From contig JAPEUQ010000022.1 of assembly GCA_027946365.1 (NCBI GenBank), positions 434,001-498,000 of the forward strand: DNA of 64,000 nucleotides, in the 5' to 3' direction. The notes beneath the pieces are model-generated. The model made no database searches. It was not told where the DNA came from and worked only from the letters and a program-made list of their open reading frames with translations. Each line of letters opens with the position of its first letter. Within the stretch, counting starts at the first letter, position 1. The translations under genes were made by a program, and so were the position numbers. This document shows positions 9,755 through 21,496 of this stretch, piece by piece. The DNA is from Kalmusia sp. IMI 367209 (Eukaryota; Ascomycota; Dothideomycetes; Pleosporales; Didymosphaeriaceae).

Positions 9755-12113
9755 AATGGTCTGATTCGTAATTGAGTAGTCGTGGACAATGATTTGCTAG
9801 ACTCAATGAATCGTTGAAAGGGATCCCAGATCGAAGGATTTGTATTAATGACTGCAGTATAATGTGTTCAAGTATCCGTGTGATGCTGTTAGATGATGCC
9901 AGCATTTATAAGATGGGTTCGAACGAGATCGAACGAATGTTATGTATCTGGGATAGATTGCTGAGGTATTCTGAGGGCGATATGGGACCATGGAGGCGAG
10001 GTGAGCTGTTATTGATTTGAGGGGATACCTGCTGAAGGGTCAACAGGAAATATGGGCTCTCATAATTGTTCGGAGAACAACGAACTGTACGGCATGGACG
10101 TTCGGTGTTATAGACAATGCAAAGTTTACCCAACGCATTGACGAGCAGCACCTGTAATATACTGTTAGCGTATCCAGGACTGATTGCATGCCATGCAGCC
10201 TAGGCGCTTATCTTATGCACGTGAAGTGCACTAATTCCTCGCTTTGAATCCGCATCCGGCCAAAAGACGCCACCTAGGGACATCGCGATATTCAGGCTAG
10301 TCATCGTCGCGAGAGCGTAGCCTTGAGAAGGAGCGACCAGGAATCGAGCTTAGACTGGAACGTGGTATCCATGGTAGTGTGAATGCTGCTGGACAGGAAA
10401 TCGGTGTCGACGAAGCTCATCAAGACTTGCAGCAGCTGCGAGTCGAGTTCGTAGCAAAGACCGTCCGCAGGCGCAATGCGGTGCAAATACCTCGTTGGCA
10501 GAGGCGCAGGGAGAATGGTACGTGGTCGCGGACAAGTAACTGTTTTTGCTCGCGCCGGTTGTCGCGTGTGACTAGTGTACAAGATCTAGGCTTCGATGCA
10601 GCAACTATGACACGGGTGTCGGATATACCGCTCATTCGCACGACAATGCGCCAACCTTGCGCACTATTCCTAGACATCCTGCGTTGTGCGCAAAGAGGTT
10701 ACGAGCAGATTCAGAAAGATTGTCGCTTATCAGTAGTGAGTTCACGTAGCTGCATGTATTTGTCAAAAGCACGAAAGTGTAAAAGCGCCAGCTATTTCAA
10801 ATCTTCCGAGTCAACTTCCAGATTAGGTGCCCACATTCCGCCCGGCATGCGAAAGACTACTGCAGTGCTGCCTAGTGTCAATCTTCCTGTGCGCATTTAT
10901 TTGTTAGATTAATTTGCTCGTCAATAAAGGTCTTCTGCACAGGCGGAATGGACCTTTAGAAGCTGAGTTCCATCTGTGTAGGTCAAGATTGTGCGCGATC
11001 GCCCATTGTTTCCCGCTGCACCGAAAATCATTTCTGTCCTTATGCATACTGGCTCCTGGTTGGCGGCACATTATCCTATCGAATCGCGGAAGTGAGGGGT
11101 CGTTGATGCCCAACCACCAATCGCCCAACCTGCATTACAGAACCAGGGATGCAAGGGTGATTGAATGGGTACGTGTAAGGCGCGAATTATCAGGTAATCG
11201 TATTTGGGGTAATTTGTATATTGAGACGGATCTTTGAGTACTCAACGAGCTACACAAAATTATGTAAACTATATCACGTGACTTAGCCAGGTCCGGCCCT
11301 CGTGAGCTCCGAGAGAAGGGTACATCTAAGCGTTCGCTTGCCCTTTGCATATATCATAGCCACTATGATGGGGAGGCCTACTCTTAAATGCCATTTACCT
11401 TGATACGTGGAGCTTTGCACTGGACACATCCAGGACGGCCTAGAGCTCTCTGAGAATTGTAAGCATGTATTTGACTAGCACTGCACTATTTATGACGGTG
11501 CCGTTGGAAGATGAAAGATGGAGGAATATTCCACTGGTTGCGCGCTGCCGCCACGGCGGGGTTGCTGGAGATGCGCTGGGGGCTGAAACCGGTGAGCGCC
11601 TTCGCTTGCACTGCCTCGCCAAGCTGCCTACATAGCATACCCCGCCATCGCATGGAGCCACAAACGACAACCGCATTCCCGGGGATTTGACAACGGCTTC
11701 TTCAAATCAAGGTGGAAAGAGACGTGAGGAGAGCCATGCCGGCTACGACGAGCCCAAAGCTGAGAAACGACACAAAACGGAACGGTGGCTAGCCCGGCCC
11801 CGCCCCACTACCTACGCCAGAGTTGAAGGGTCGCACCACCACTTCTGGATAAGCTTTGTGAACGTAGGGTCTGAGCAAATGAGAAAACACCTGATCGGCA
11901 TGAGAATGTTTCAGCCCTAGGCGTACTGGTTGCCTATCCCTTGCATTCAAGGATGAATACGGTTGTGGCAGTGTACAACAAGGCTGAGCTTGCAGCCAAT
12001 TGGTATCCTACAACGCGACTCCCTTTGGGACACAAAAGTCGGGTTTCCGAAGCTAACATTCCAAGCTATTTCACGGCTACCCTCGATATTTAATTCTTTC
12101 CGAAGTAGACAGC
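9755..12113. other. 2.4 kb without a supportable gene
   Basis: Frames at 10379-10912 (+) and 10301-10582 (-) are open but match no family I know, and they overlap each other on opposite strands. The minus frame ends in a helix-like stretch (QLLQVLMSFVDTDFL) and might be a gene remnant. A TATCACGTGAC box sits near 11273. The last part should be the promoter of the gene at 12114. Confidence 0.45.
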
Positions 12114-14618
12114 ATGTCTGTCACCCCGCGCACGAACTCATATTCATTGAGCGAATGGCCGGATACCGTCAACCCTACAACATCTAGCGCATGCAAAGAT
12201 GAACACAGCGAGCAACAAGACAGAACACCTGAAGGATCTGTTCTGAGTGTCGGACAACAATTCCAGCAGCCGCAAGCGAACCCCAGCGACGGGCCTGAGC
12301 GCTCTACAGGATCCTTGGCAGTGGATCCGGCAGAACGCCTGTCGCTGCTACATGATCGCAACCGAGACGACATCAAAGCCGGGCCCGAACCTGAGAAGCA
12401 AATACATATGAAACTTCACCGTTCCATCTACATAGTCTTTATAGTCATACTCTACGCCGCGGCTTCGCTAGTGGCATGGGTGGTCACGTGCATACTTGCT
12501 TTCCGTCCCATTTCGTTGCGACACTACGACGTTTGGTTGGGCAGAAATGGAATGGGAACAGGAAGAGATTACTATTCGTACGCGAGTATTAATGCATCAA
12601 GTCTATACCAAAAGACCGAAACATGGTTTCAGACGACACGGGTACTTCAATCTATCGTCAGTGTGTTGACAATCCCCATGACTTCTGCAGTCTGTGGAAG
12701 CGCCGCCGTTGTCTATGCGCAGAGAGGAAAATATTCAAAGGATCTGTCGCTCGGACAGTTGGTGCTGCTGGCAGATAAATCTTGGTCAGACCCGCTAACG
12801 ATAATCGATTTCCTGTTTGGGAAGCTGACTTGGAGAAAAGCTGGACCGAGAATCAATCGCTCCAAGCATAGCTATGCCAGTACTCTTTGGGTGCTCGCCA
12901 TGCTGCTGCACCTGCTCGGTAGTATCATAGCACCCCTGCAGCAGATCTTGCTTGGAAGCAAGACAGTACATGTCCCGACAGGAGCTGAAGTAGTACTTCA
13001 ACTTGCAGATCTGCCTTATCAATCGCACCTCCTAAGCGGAACCGAGGAGGTTATCCCAGACCCCAACCTCGTTATGGTTCGGACTCGGGCGGCCTTGGAG
13101 ACAGCCATCAATCCCCAAATACAGGCACAGCTATGGCCAGGTGCCAATTTCGTTTGCGATTCTACGGGAAATTCCAACGATGCAAACGTCCGCTTATCTT
13201 GCGGACGGGGCGCAACACTTGGGCACATGTCCTTGCTACACGATCCGTTCCTGACCGAGCTGCCCAACAATTATCAGACTGGATTGATCAGACAATTTAT
13301 TCCGCGTATTAACTCGACGGCAACGTACGAGCAGATACCAGAAAATGAGTTCCCACAAGGCTGCGAAAAAAGGTTTGGTGCCTTCTATGTCAACTACCAG
13401 AACATAACAACTTTTGCCGATGATTCAAGTGATGACACCACATGGGGTTTGCAAGCCTGCATGCCGAATGACAACACACAGCCGCCTTGGAAGTTTAATC
13501 GTGACCGACAGGATTTCACCGAGGAACTGTATCTCAATATCACTCTTGGCGGATACAATGGTAAAACTATTATGGATCTTACGAGTTCACACTTCAGAAT
13601 AACGTTACACACCACGGCTGGATATTTCGAGTTGCCCAATTATATGAACCAAGGGGTCCCCGGGCCGCTATTGGACAAAGACCCGTACATAAGCGGAGCC
13701 TGTAGTCACGACTGCGTCAACGGAACGGGCGGAGAGTGGTCTCCGTTTTATCCGGAGGAACTCACATCCCAAACGCGTAGGGACAAGAACAACACTTACG
13801 ATCCATTAGGGCTGGAACCCGTCCCGAACAAGGGTCCTCTTCTCACAACAGCAATGGCATTGTTCGGGCGTGGCTCGTTCCTACAAACGCGGCTTGTCAA
13901 TCCCAAAGCCTACGCTGCAGTGCCGTATCCCTACGTTGATGGTACGGCCGAGATGGTGGTTGAGGCGAGCAAGACATGCGGCTACCTTCTGCCCATGGGT
14001 GCTCTGCTTCTCGATGCCAGCTCGAACGGTTACTCAGACCTGGGCACACAACGCAGTCCGTGCGTCGTCAACCACGAAGGCGGCCTCAAGGGAGACGGAG
14101 TGCGTTTCCAAGTCGGTCGCTGGCTGAAGCTGTTCACCAACTTCACCCAGCCGGACCGCCTCTCCAACGCTTTCACCGCGGCGGCTTTCCTCGCCAATCA
14201 GAACTGGTTGCTGCATGAGATTCGCGAGCCCCGCGGCGGGCTCTTGAGCGTCTACTACGACAATGGCATGGAAATACAGGCTCCGGTGATTTCTGCGGCT
14301 GGCATCGTTACCCTGTCGGTGCTGTTGGGCGTATATCTGACGGCCTTGCTCGCTCTGGCTGTGTATGCTGCTTGGACGCCGCGTTGGACGAGGACGCTCG
14401 ACGCATTTGTCATGATGCGTGTCGGTGCCGCGTATGGGCAGTACTTTCCACTGGATGTAGCATCGGGAATACATAATGTGAGGGAGGCGCACCAACTGTC
14501 TGGCACGGTGGGCGCGGTCGGAGGCGATGGAGAAGGTGTGCGGCGACTTGAGTTGGGTGCACAAGGAAGGGTGGGACCAGGAACATATCTGAGCTATAGA
14601 CGGAGAAACTCGAGTTGA
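12114..14618 (+). CDS. Large uncharacterised fungal membrane protein
   Basis: A single exon of 834 aa starting at ATG 12114. Residues 1-95 are polar and Ser/Pro/Gln-rich, so likely cytoplasmic and disordered. Hydrophobic helices follow at about 98-126 (IYIVFIVILYAAASLVAWVV), 178-206 (SIVSVLTIPMTSAVCGSAAV) and 258-282. A region of about 440 residues then carries many N-glycosylation sequons (NIT, NTT, NGT, NFT) and Cys residues, as expected of an extracellular loop. A final helix at about 727-752 is followed by a short cytoplasmic tail. I recognise this as a layout seen in many mould genomes but know no function. No enzyme motif is visible. It is isolated from neighbouring genes. Confidence 0.85.
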   Translation: MSVTPRTNSYSLSEWPDTVNPTTSSACKDEHSEQQDRTPEGSVLSVGQQFQQPQANPSDGPERSTGSLAVDPAERLSLLHDRNRDDIKAGPEPEKQIHMKLHRSIYIVFIVILYAAASLVAWVVTCILAFRPISLRHYDVWLGRNGMGTGRDYYSYASINASSLYQKTETWFQTTRVLQSIVSVLTIPMTSAVCGSAAVVYAQRGKYSKDLSLGQLVLLADKSWSDPLTIIDFLFGKLTWRKAGPRINRSKHSYASTLWVLAMLLHLLGSIIAPLQQILLGSKTVHVPTGAEVVLQLADLPYQSHLLSGTEEVIPDPNLVMVRTRAALETAINPQIQAQLWPGANFVCDSTGNSNDANVRLSCGRGATLGHMSLLHDPFLTELPNNYQTGLIRQFIPRINSTATYEQIPENEFPQGCEKRFGAFYVNYQNITTFADDSSDDTTWGLQACMPNDNTQPPWKFNRDRQDFTEELYLNITLGGYNGKTIMDLTSSHFRITLHTTAGYFELPNYMNQGVPGPLLDKDPYISGACSHDCVNGTGGEWSPFYPEELTSQTRRDKNNTYDPLGLEPVPNKGPLLTTAMALFGRGSFLQTRLVNPKAYAAVPYPYVDGTAEMVVEASKTCGYLLPMGALLLDASSNGYSDLGTQRSPCVVNHEGGLKGDGVRFQVGRWLKLFTNFTQPDRLSNAFTAAAFLANQNWLLHEIREPRGGLLSVYYDNGMEIQAPVISAAGIVTLSVLLGVYLTALLALAVYAAWTPRWTRTLDAFVMMRVGAAYGQYFPLDVASGIHNVREAHQLSGTVGAVGGDGEGVRRLELGAQGRVGPGTYLSYRRRNSS

Positions 14619-17600
14619 ATAGTTATAGACATTTGAATTGATCTTCAGAGCATGCAAGAATGAGTCTGTCCGTTGGAAGAGTGAATTGCTGGTCCGAGAA
14701 AGTAGAGGATGCGACGTGGCAGCAACATCCGACGTACGAATCCGTCACGCGTCACGGCCGTACATTACAAATCTCATTCCATTCCATCATGCTGGTGCCA
14801 TGTGCCTATCGTGAAAAAGGGGAGGCAAAAAGGAAAGCATTTTTCAGTATCTAAGCCCCAAGCCCAATTATACATGTTCAATTCCATCTTTAATTTTCGG
14901 CCAGGTCTCTCCCCGTCCTTTAGCTCGCGTCCTCGCCCGTGCGGCGGACATGTTTTATCAGCCCTTGTCGCCGAGCCGAAATTGCTCATGCACTAGGTGA
15001 CAAGAACTACCCCCTCCTACGGGCTTCTCCAACTTTCAACGCCATACGACAATTCTGCTACTACGTCTTCCTGCCGACTATAACGGACCTGTCGGGCGAT
15101 CCAGTGGCCTACGGTGGCGGATACGGCTGTGGCCATGCCCTGATAATGGCCCGCTCTAGCACCGTATAATTCATACATAGGAGATGGGTTTTGTTTAGCT
15201 TGGGAAGCGCTGGCGATATCGCCCTAGGAAGGGGTGGCTATCGTAGCTTTGGTGTTTGGCTCGAGTCGCAGGAGCGCTGGGGCTGTGGGAGCGTTACAGA
15301 GCTATGGGCAGTGTGGAGACGGGTGGAGCCGACTTCATCATCGCGGACGCTGTTTCTCCCCACCAACCCACAAAAGAAGCACATATCGATAGTTTAGTCC
15401 TACCCCTTTCGAGCCCAGCTAATCCATATCGGTCAATCTCAAATCTTCCGAACGCGATGCTTAGCGCGTTCGCACGCGGAAATTCCGCCAAGCAAAGGGC
15501 CCAGCGCACTATGTAGAACAACAGGGATGGGTCGCCTATGGGCGCTACATCCTCATACCATGTGGGCCGAGCTAGGTAATAATATCATGTACTGCTCTAG
15601 CGGCACGACTAGCGTGGTCATGTAGAGCTATCGGCGATCTACGCTACCCCTTTCGCCCTACGCTACCCTCCCTTCGCTTGTGACTGGCCCACCACCATAC
15701 CTCCCCCCGCCGCAGCGTTAGGTTACCACGGAACAAGTTGCGTACTGCGCTATGCATGCCCGTGCGCGCGGCAGGTTAAGGCGCGCCCAACGGCAAAAGC
15801 TCACCTTGTAAAGAATGGAGTCTTGGAGGTGGGAGGTCTTGTTTAGTAAGCTTTTCAACGTGTCATAGAAGCTCGCGCTCCTGTTGTCAGCTGTAACTGC
15901 GTTGATAAGCTGCGTCATTCGCACGACCGGGTAATAGCCTTTACGGCTTCGCGTCAAGGTAAATCATACAAGACCGAATCCTTTTACAAATCCTGTATGA
16001 CTGATAGGTATTGAGGATGTTGCGGTTCTTACGCTTGCGGTTGCAGCCTCGATTGGGTCCCTGTTGGCTAGGATGGATGGTGTGGAAAAGCTGGACGCGC
16101 GATTTGTCATGGGCCGTGCCGCGCGCACGGGACGCGCCGCAGCACGGTATGTTAGTAGCAACATATACGCCCGCCCGTGTCATGCTCCGCGCGGCGCTCT
16201 TGCATCCCTACTGTGTGCCCTGCATGCCGCACCCGCCCGTCGATCGCATGCAAACCGCCAACAAAAAAAAATCCCGACGATCTCACCATGAGACATCGAC
16301 TCACGCCGTCAGATGATCTCAGCAATCTCAACAACCAGCACGGGGCGCACATGGTACACGGGTTGTGATGGCCGGGGGCTGCTATTGCTGCAGAAGGTGG
16401 CCGCGGGGTTAGCTCCTTCCCAGAAGTTTGGAATTTTCCACCCAGCTCCCAAAACATGTGGTCGTCTTCCAACCAAGTCGCCGACGACGCGCATAAAGAC
16501 GATTTTCTCGGAAGAGCGGGCATCAGAATGCGATATGCCATTGTGCAGGAAAGGGAGTTGCGTCGATGAGGGCGCATGCGAATGGCGCATCCAAATGCGC
16601 CAGGCCCAATGCAGGAAGCTGTGAACAGAGGTACATACTTTACTGGCAGTGGCAAAGCTACAAAAGCCGTGCAGCACAATGGTAGGCGGTGTGTGCTGGG
16701 TGGATTGCTTGGCGGGGCAGCTGCTTGACGATGGTGTGGTGCTAGTCCCACTAAACCACAAGCCCGTTTGGTACAATTATATTTCGATTGATGAAATTTT
16801 CAATTTATATATTGATACATGTAATACATAGATTTTCTTGTTAAGATCGAAACATGGCTTCCTCTGTAACGGGCTACGCCCGAAGCCCTAACCCCTTTGG
16901 TCAAGGACCTCGGCTCTTGAACCCGCGTAAATAAAGTTCAGGGTCCGAAGTTAGGCTTCGGACCCTAATGAATTCTCCATTAGGCAGCAGAGTGGAGCTG
17001 CTTGACCAGCTGATTTCTGTTGAGCCGGAACTGTCCACGAGTACCAAGGGTCTCCCCCTCGTAATGGTAGTGGCTGAAACTAGAGAAAATCTCAACAGCC
17101 ACGCTAGCGTCGCTATTCGCTCACCTCCTTCTAGATCCCCACCTGGCGCTAAGCCTTCACGTGATTTGCGTCCTGCAATCGCGGGGGCTGTGAGCATCGC
17201 CCAAATTTCGAATATCAGATGCTAAAAGCAGATAACGGAGACGTGATAGGACGTGGCCAGGCGTATCGCCTACCAAGGCAAGCAGTGATCAGCATGTTCA
17301 CCGTAGCGAGGCAGGTGTAGGAAAGGGTTGCAGCTCCTCCCTTGTCCACTACCTGCTAATCTCAACAATTTTTTCTCTGTACAGGACAGCCTGTTCCACA
17401 GATTTTTTTCACGACAAGTAGCTGATATGATCATGCATTTAAACTATGGGGTGCTGCCTAACCGCCAACCATGGCTCACGACGGAACCTTGCACCAACAC
17501 TAAGGAACATTAAAGCCTCTTGATCCTCCCAGCACCAGAATGTTGACAACAATCCGAGTCTGCGGACTGCACTCCATTGGGTGTTCGCCATCGTACCATG

Positions 17601-19293
17601 TTTGCCATCACTCACCATGACCATGATCAGTTGACGGCCCGCGACCGATGACTTCGGTTGGGCGACGTGGAGCCACGGAGAAGCGTTGTGTGCGACATGA
17701 ACCATGGGAAAGAGGGTCCAGACCGAGGGAGAAAGTCCCAATAGACGGATCGGGACGAAACAGGTGGATCGACTACCAATCAGATGGAGTTCTATTCCCA
17801 ATTCCTTTGGGTCAGCCTGCATGAAATTCACACTTGACTGAGTGGGTGGGGGAAGAAAGCGTTGTGCAATGCTAAAAACCCCGGTTCCCCTACCCGCACG
17901 CTGGCCCCGTCTCAAGCTGTTCTTTCCATTAGTCGTCCACGGGGGGGGATACATACCTTGAGGTCAACCTACACCCCCTCAGAATGTAGATCCCTCAGCA
18001 TTGACGGGCCAGCGTCGGGTCATGGGGGAGCCATCCTCACCTTTGAATGCATCCTGATCACATCCTAGAACCCCGGCGACAAGTATGCATTGATGGGAAA
18101 TCATCGCAATACAGCACGCACTGGTGGACGCTGGGTATGATGATAGGAGGCTTTAGCGGTACGTTAGATGGAGAGATTGACTGGCCTGGTGGAAGCGTTA
18201 GACTAATGATGAACGAGAGTTTTGAACTACGGTGCATTGCTCACTTTGACTAGAGGTGCCCCTCTGGCGAGAGAGAATGTGGCAGTATGAAATCGTACTG
18301 AAGTCGAAACTGAGCCGGCCGGCTGAGGTATGTACTGAAGAGATGAGCAGTCTAGGCGGCGACTGGACGGAGGCAAGGCTATGAGGGTCCGGTACTGGGT
18401 TGGCGATGAGAAGGAAGGTAGAGTAGGAAGTAAAATGAATAGATGTAAATGGCAAACTGAGTTGGCATGGTGTGTCGCTATGATGGCATGAAAATGGTAT
18501 GGAGAAGAGAAGAAGGGAAGGGTGAGAAGGCAGGTATATACGCCGTGTTTGTACATAGACGCGCTTTTAGCTTTTTCTCCGCAGCAGCAGCTACCACAGA
18601 CTTAGAACGGGGAGCACACGTGCAGGCATTGCGCGAAGGCAGCAACAAGCAGCTGATTACAGAAGTGGCCCGATGTCGTTCTTTCCAGATACATCAGCGT
18701 TCTGGGTGTATATCCTCTATCTATCACAATCCGAGATTGGCGCCTCTGTTTAGCAGAAAGTGAAAGCCAGGGTTATCAAGGTCAACCCTCAGCGTATGTT
18801 GGGCTTTGGCTTTGGGATTCCTTCTCCTACAATTTCCATCTGTCTATAGTTAGCATTGTTATACCAGACTTACGAAATGACCCTCTTACCCCCGGCTCCA
18901 GGCTCTCCCTGACAGTCTCCTCGTCTTCGACGCATCTCTCAATGCCAGCGCTGAATATTCTCGCGTTTGGCCACACCGACTGGTTCGAAGCGCTGTCGAG
19001 ATTCACAGCAACTGTTTCAAATCCTGACCGGCGTACATCGAGTCGTAAATCATCACGGTGGACATGGTCGAGTGGGGGGACCCCAATACCCCACATGCAC
19101 ACGGTGGCTACCCCGCAAAACCCCCCCAAATGTAGGATTTCATAGCCAGCTGAGCGTATTAAAGATTGAGCAGTAATTCTCCGCTTTCGAAAAACCTTAA
19201 TGTTGGCGCTTTCGTCACATGCACCGAGTAACTGTCATCCGCACCAACGAACGCGACCACAAACGGGTTAGCCACACTATTGCCCTCATCTGA
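14619..19293. other. 4.7 kb without a supportable gene
   Basis: Both strands hold only short, overlapping open frames with low-complexity Arg/Ser/Pro content (for example 16152-16751 minus and 17439-17954 minus). There is an 11-bp inverted repeat at 16940-16966. A stretch at 18942-19130 begins LNILAFGHTDW and faintly recalls a GDSL-lipase start, but no continuation supports it. The region may contain decayed genes or transposon remnants that I cannot classify by eye. Confidence 0.5.
16940..16966. repeat. 11-bp inverted repeat with 5-base loop
   Basis: AGGGTCCGAAG (16940-16950) and CTTCGGACCCT (16956-16966) are exact reverse complements around TTAGG. It lies in gene-free DNA, so it could be a transposon-end remnant, a hairpin or chance. 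Confidence 0.7.
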
Positions 19294-21164
19294 ATGGCGT
19301 CCGTCACATTAGTTGTGTTCATAGCGATTGTCGCACTTATCCCCATATACGCGGTAGTGCGCGCTATTGCTGACCCTCTGAGGCGAGTGCCTGGGCCGTT
19401 TTGGGCACGTTTTTCGCGACTATGGTACTTACGCCAAGTGTACGGGGGTGCGTTTGAGAAGCACTCGCTTCAGCTTCATGAAAAGTTCGGTGCGTTGCAG
19501 GATAGTTCTACCAGCATTTACACCGCTGCTAACAGATGCTTAGGTCCTATTGTGCGCATCGCTCCGAATGAGTATAGTATAGACGACCCGGCAGCAGTCA
19601 AGACTCTGTACGGGCTAGGAACCAAATTTTATAAAGTACGATGCATCTGCTACGTATCCCATGCCTCGTCACTGCTCTCCAACTTGGGAAGAATATTAAC
19701 TGATAATCGCCCTTGAAGTCGCCGTGGTATGCTGCTTCCGGAAATCCAGATCCGACACGCTCGGACCTATTCACCGAGCGCGACCCCACACAACACGCGC
19801 TGATGCGACGACAAGTCGCGAATCTTTACTCTGCAACTTCCTTGTCGCGCATGGAGCGTTTTGTTAATGAATGTGTAAGCTTGTTTGTACAACGACTAAA
19901 TGAGGTCGCTGCAACGGGCCGCTCAATCAATACGCAGCATTGGATGCAGTGTTATGCATTCGATGTAATCGGTCACATCACAGTATGACCTTATCTTGGC
20001 CCCAAAAAAACAGACTTGTATCATGGCTACTAATTAGGTGCAGCTTTCGAAAAGATTCGGGTTCCTAGACCGGTGCGAGGACGCACCAGGAATGTTCACA
20101 AGTCTCCATTCGTATCTAAAATATGCGTCACGGGTGGGCGTAGTTCCGGAGGTGCACCCAATCGCATACAAACTGCTAGCGACATTCGGCAGCGGCGGCA
20201 TGTCCCACGTGACGAGCTTCGTCGGCGCCCAGCTGCAGGACAGACAGCAGCGCCTCTCGAACAAACAGGGCGGCGGCACAGACGACGACTTCGTATCCAA
20301 AGTCCTAGCGCAGCACGAAGCCGATCCCGCAAAATTCACCTGCGCCGACGTCTTCCGCACATGCATCACCAACATTGGCGCCGGCTCTGACACGACGTCC
20401 ATCTCGCTGTCCGCAGTCATGTATCATCTGATCCGCAATCCGGACGTGCTCGCCAAGGTACCACATTCTCATACATCTGCAAACTCAATCGCAGGTTTAG
20501 CTAACGGGGGCACAAATAGCTTCGCCACGAACTCGATGAGAAACTTCCGCCTGGAAACCTCATCGCCAGCCTCTCTTTCCAAGACGCCCAAAGACTACCC
20601 TACCTACAAGCATGCATCAAGGAAGCGCTCAGAGTGCACCCAGCGACAGGCTTACCCCTGGGACGAGTAGTACCACGCGGCGGTGCCGAGATCATGGGCG
20701 TGTTTTTCCCCGCCGGGGTAAGCAATGCTACCTTCCTTGTACCGAGGATTCTTTCTAATAGTCCATTAGACGGTAGTCGGCATCAACACATGGGTCGCCC
20801 ACGCCAACAAGGCCATCTTCGGGCCGGACGCGGCATCCTATCGGCCTGAGCGGTGGCTGATCGACGATAAGCAGCAGTTGTCTCGGATGGAGGGTTATTA
20901 TCTACCGGTATCCCCTTCCCCCTTCCCTCGATCCATTCAATCACCATTGCGTAGCGCACATGCTAATACGGTTATACATAGTTTGGCCACGGCTCGCGAA
21001 CCTGTATCGGGAAGAACATAAGCCTCTTGGAGATGGCGAAGCTTGTGCCTGTCTTGGTGCGTCGGTTTGATTTTGAGCTGGTTAGGCCCGGGGAGGAACT
21101 TGAGTGCCAGAATGTTTGGTTCGTCAAGCAGAAGAATATCGAGTGTCGGGTTTCGCTGAGGTGA
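19294..21164 (+). CDS. Cytochrome P450, pisatin demethylase-like
   Basis: Seven exons keep phase throughout: 19294-19489, 19544-19635, 19719-19982, 20044-20457, 20520-20717, 20770-20907, 20982-21164 (about 494 aa). Exon 4 could start at 20038, adding two residues. An N-terminal membrane anchor (VTLVVFIAIVALIPIYAVV) is followed by a Pro-rich hinge (RRVPGPFWA). The I-helix oxygen motif is AGSDTT at about 297-302. The K-helix E-x-x-R is KEALR with E357 and R360. The haem loop is FGHGSRTCIG with Cys442 as the iron ligand. The start region and the SPWYAASGNPDP segment recall fungal pisatin demethylase/benzoate-hydroxylase-type P450s, which act on phenolic or aromatic compounds at the ER. No biosynthetic genes flank it, so detoxification or catabolism is more likely than a pathway role. 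Confidence 0.93.
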
Positions 21165-21496
21165 TTGTTTGTCATTGAGCTATGATTCGGCTTACGGGAT
21201 ATCAAGGCAGTGGCAGGTAGCAGGTCTACTTATAGACGTGGCCACATCTTGGAGTTGGGTTCTTTGCTTTGATCTGAGTCGCGAGACAGATTTTGTGACG
21301 AGGGATGAATAGGAAGTTTGAGCTGTACTTAAGTTTGTCGTGCTTGAATGTAACTACATCTCGTTCGTGCACCATGAAACGCTTTGGTTTGGAGGATTTA
21401 AGAACTTGCAGAGCGGCAACATGGGTTTCAGCTTCGGAGCTAGCGGCTGTGCTTACATCGGCGTTTGACATTATTACCAACCACATTAAAGAGCGA
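21165..21496. other. Short convergent intergenic
   Basis: This lies between the 3' ends of the P450 (plus) and permease (minus) genes. No gene or repeat is seen; it should hold both transcription ends. Confidence 0.6.

Noticed and set aside
10379..10912. 177-codon plus-strand frame
   Set aside because: No recognisable motif, Arg/Ser-rich random composition, and it overlaps an equally open minus frame.
16152..16776. 199- and 155-codon minus frames
   Set aside because: Two overlapping frames are open at once, with low-complexity composition and no conserved motif, so chance openness in GC-rich DNA is likelier.
16900..16966. tRNA-like TTGAACCCGCG near an inverted repeat
   Set aside because: No acceptor stem, D arm or anticodon arm can be folded around it.
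17439..17954. 171-codon minus frame
   Set aside because: No domain, no intron signals and irregular composition.
18942..19145. Possible GDSL-lipase start (LNILAFGHTDW)
   Set aside because: The Ser of GDSL is not present and no downstream blocks follow, so similarity rests on a few residues.
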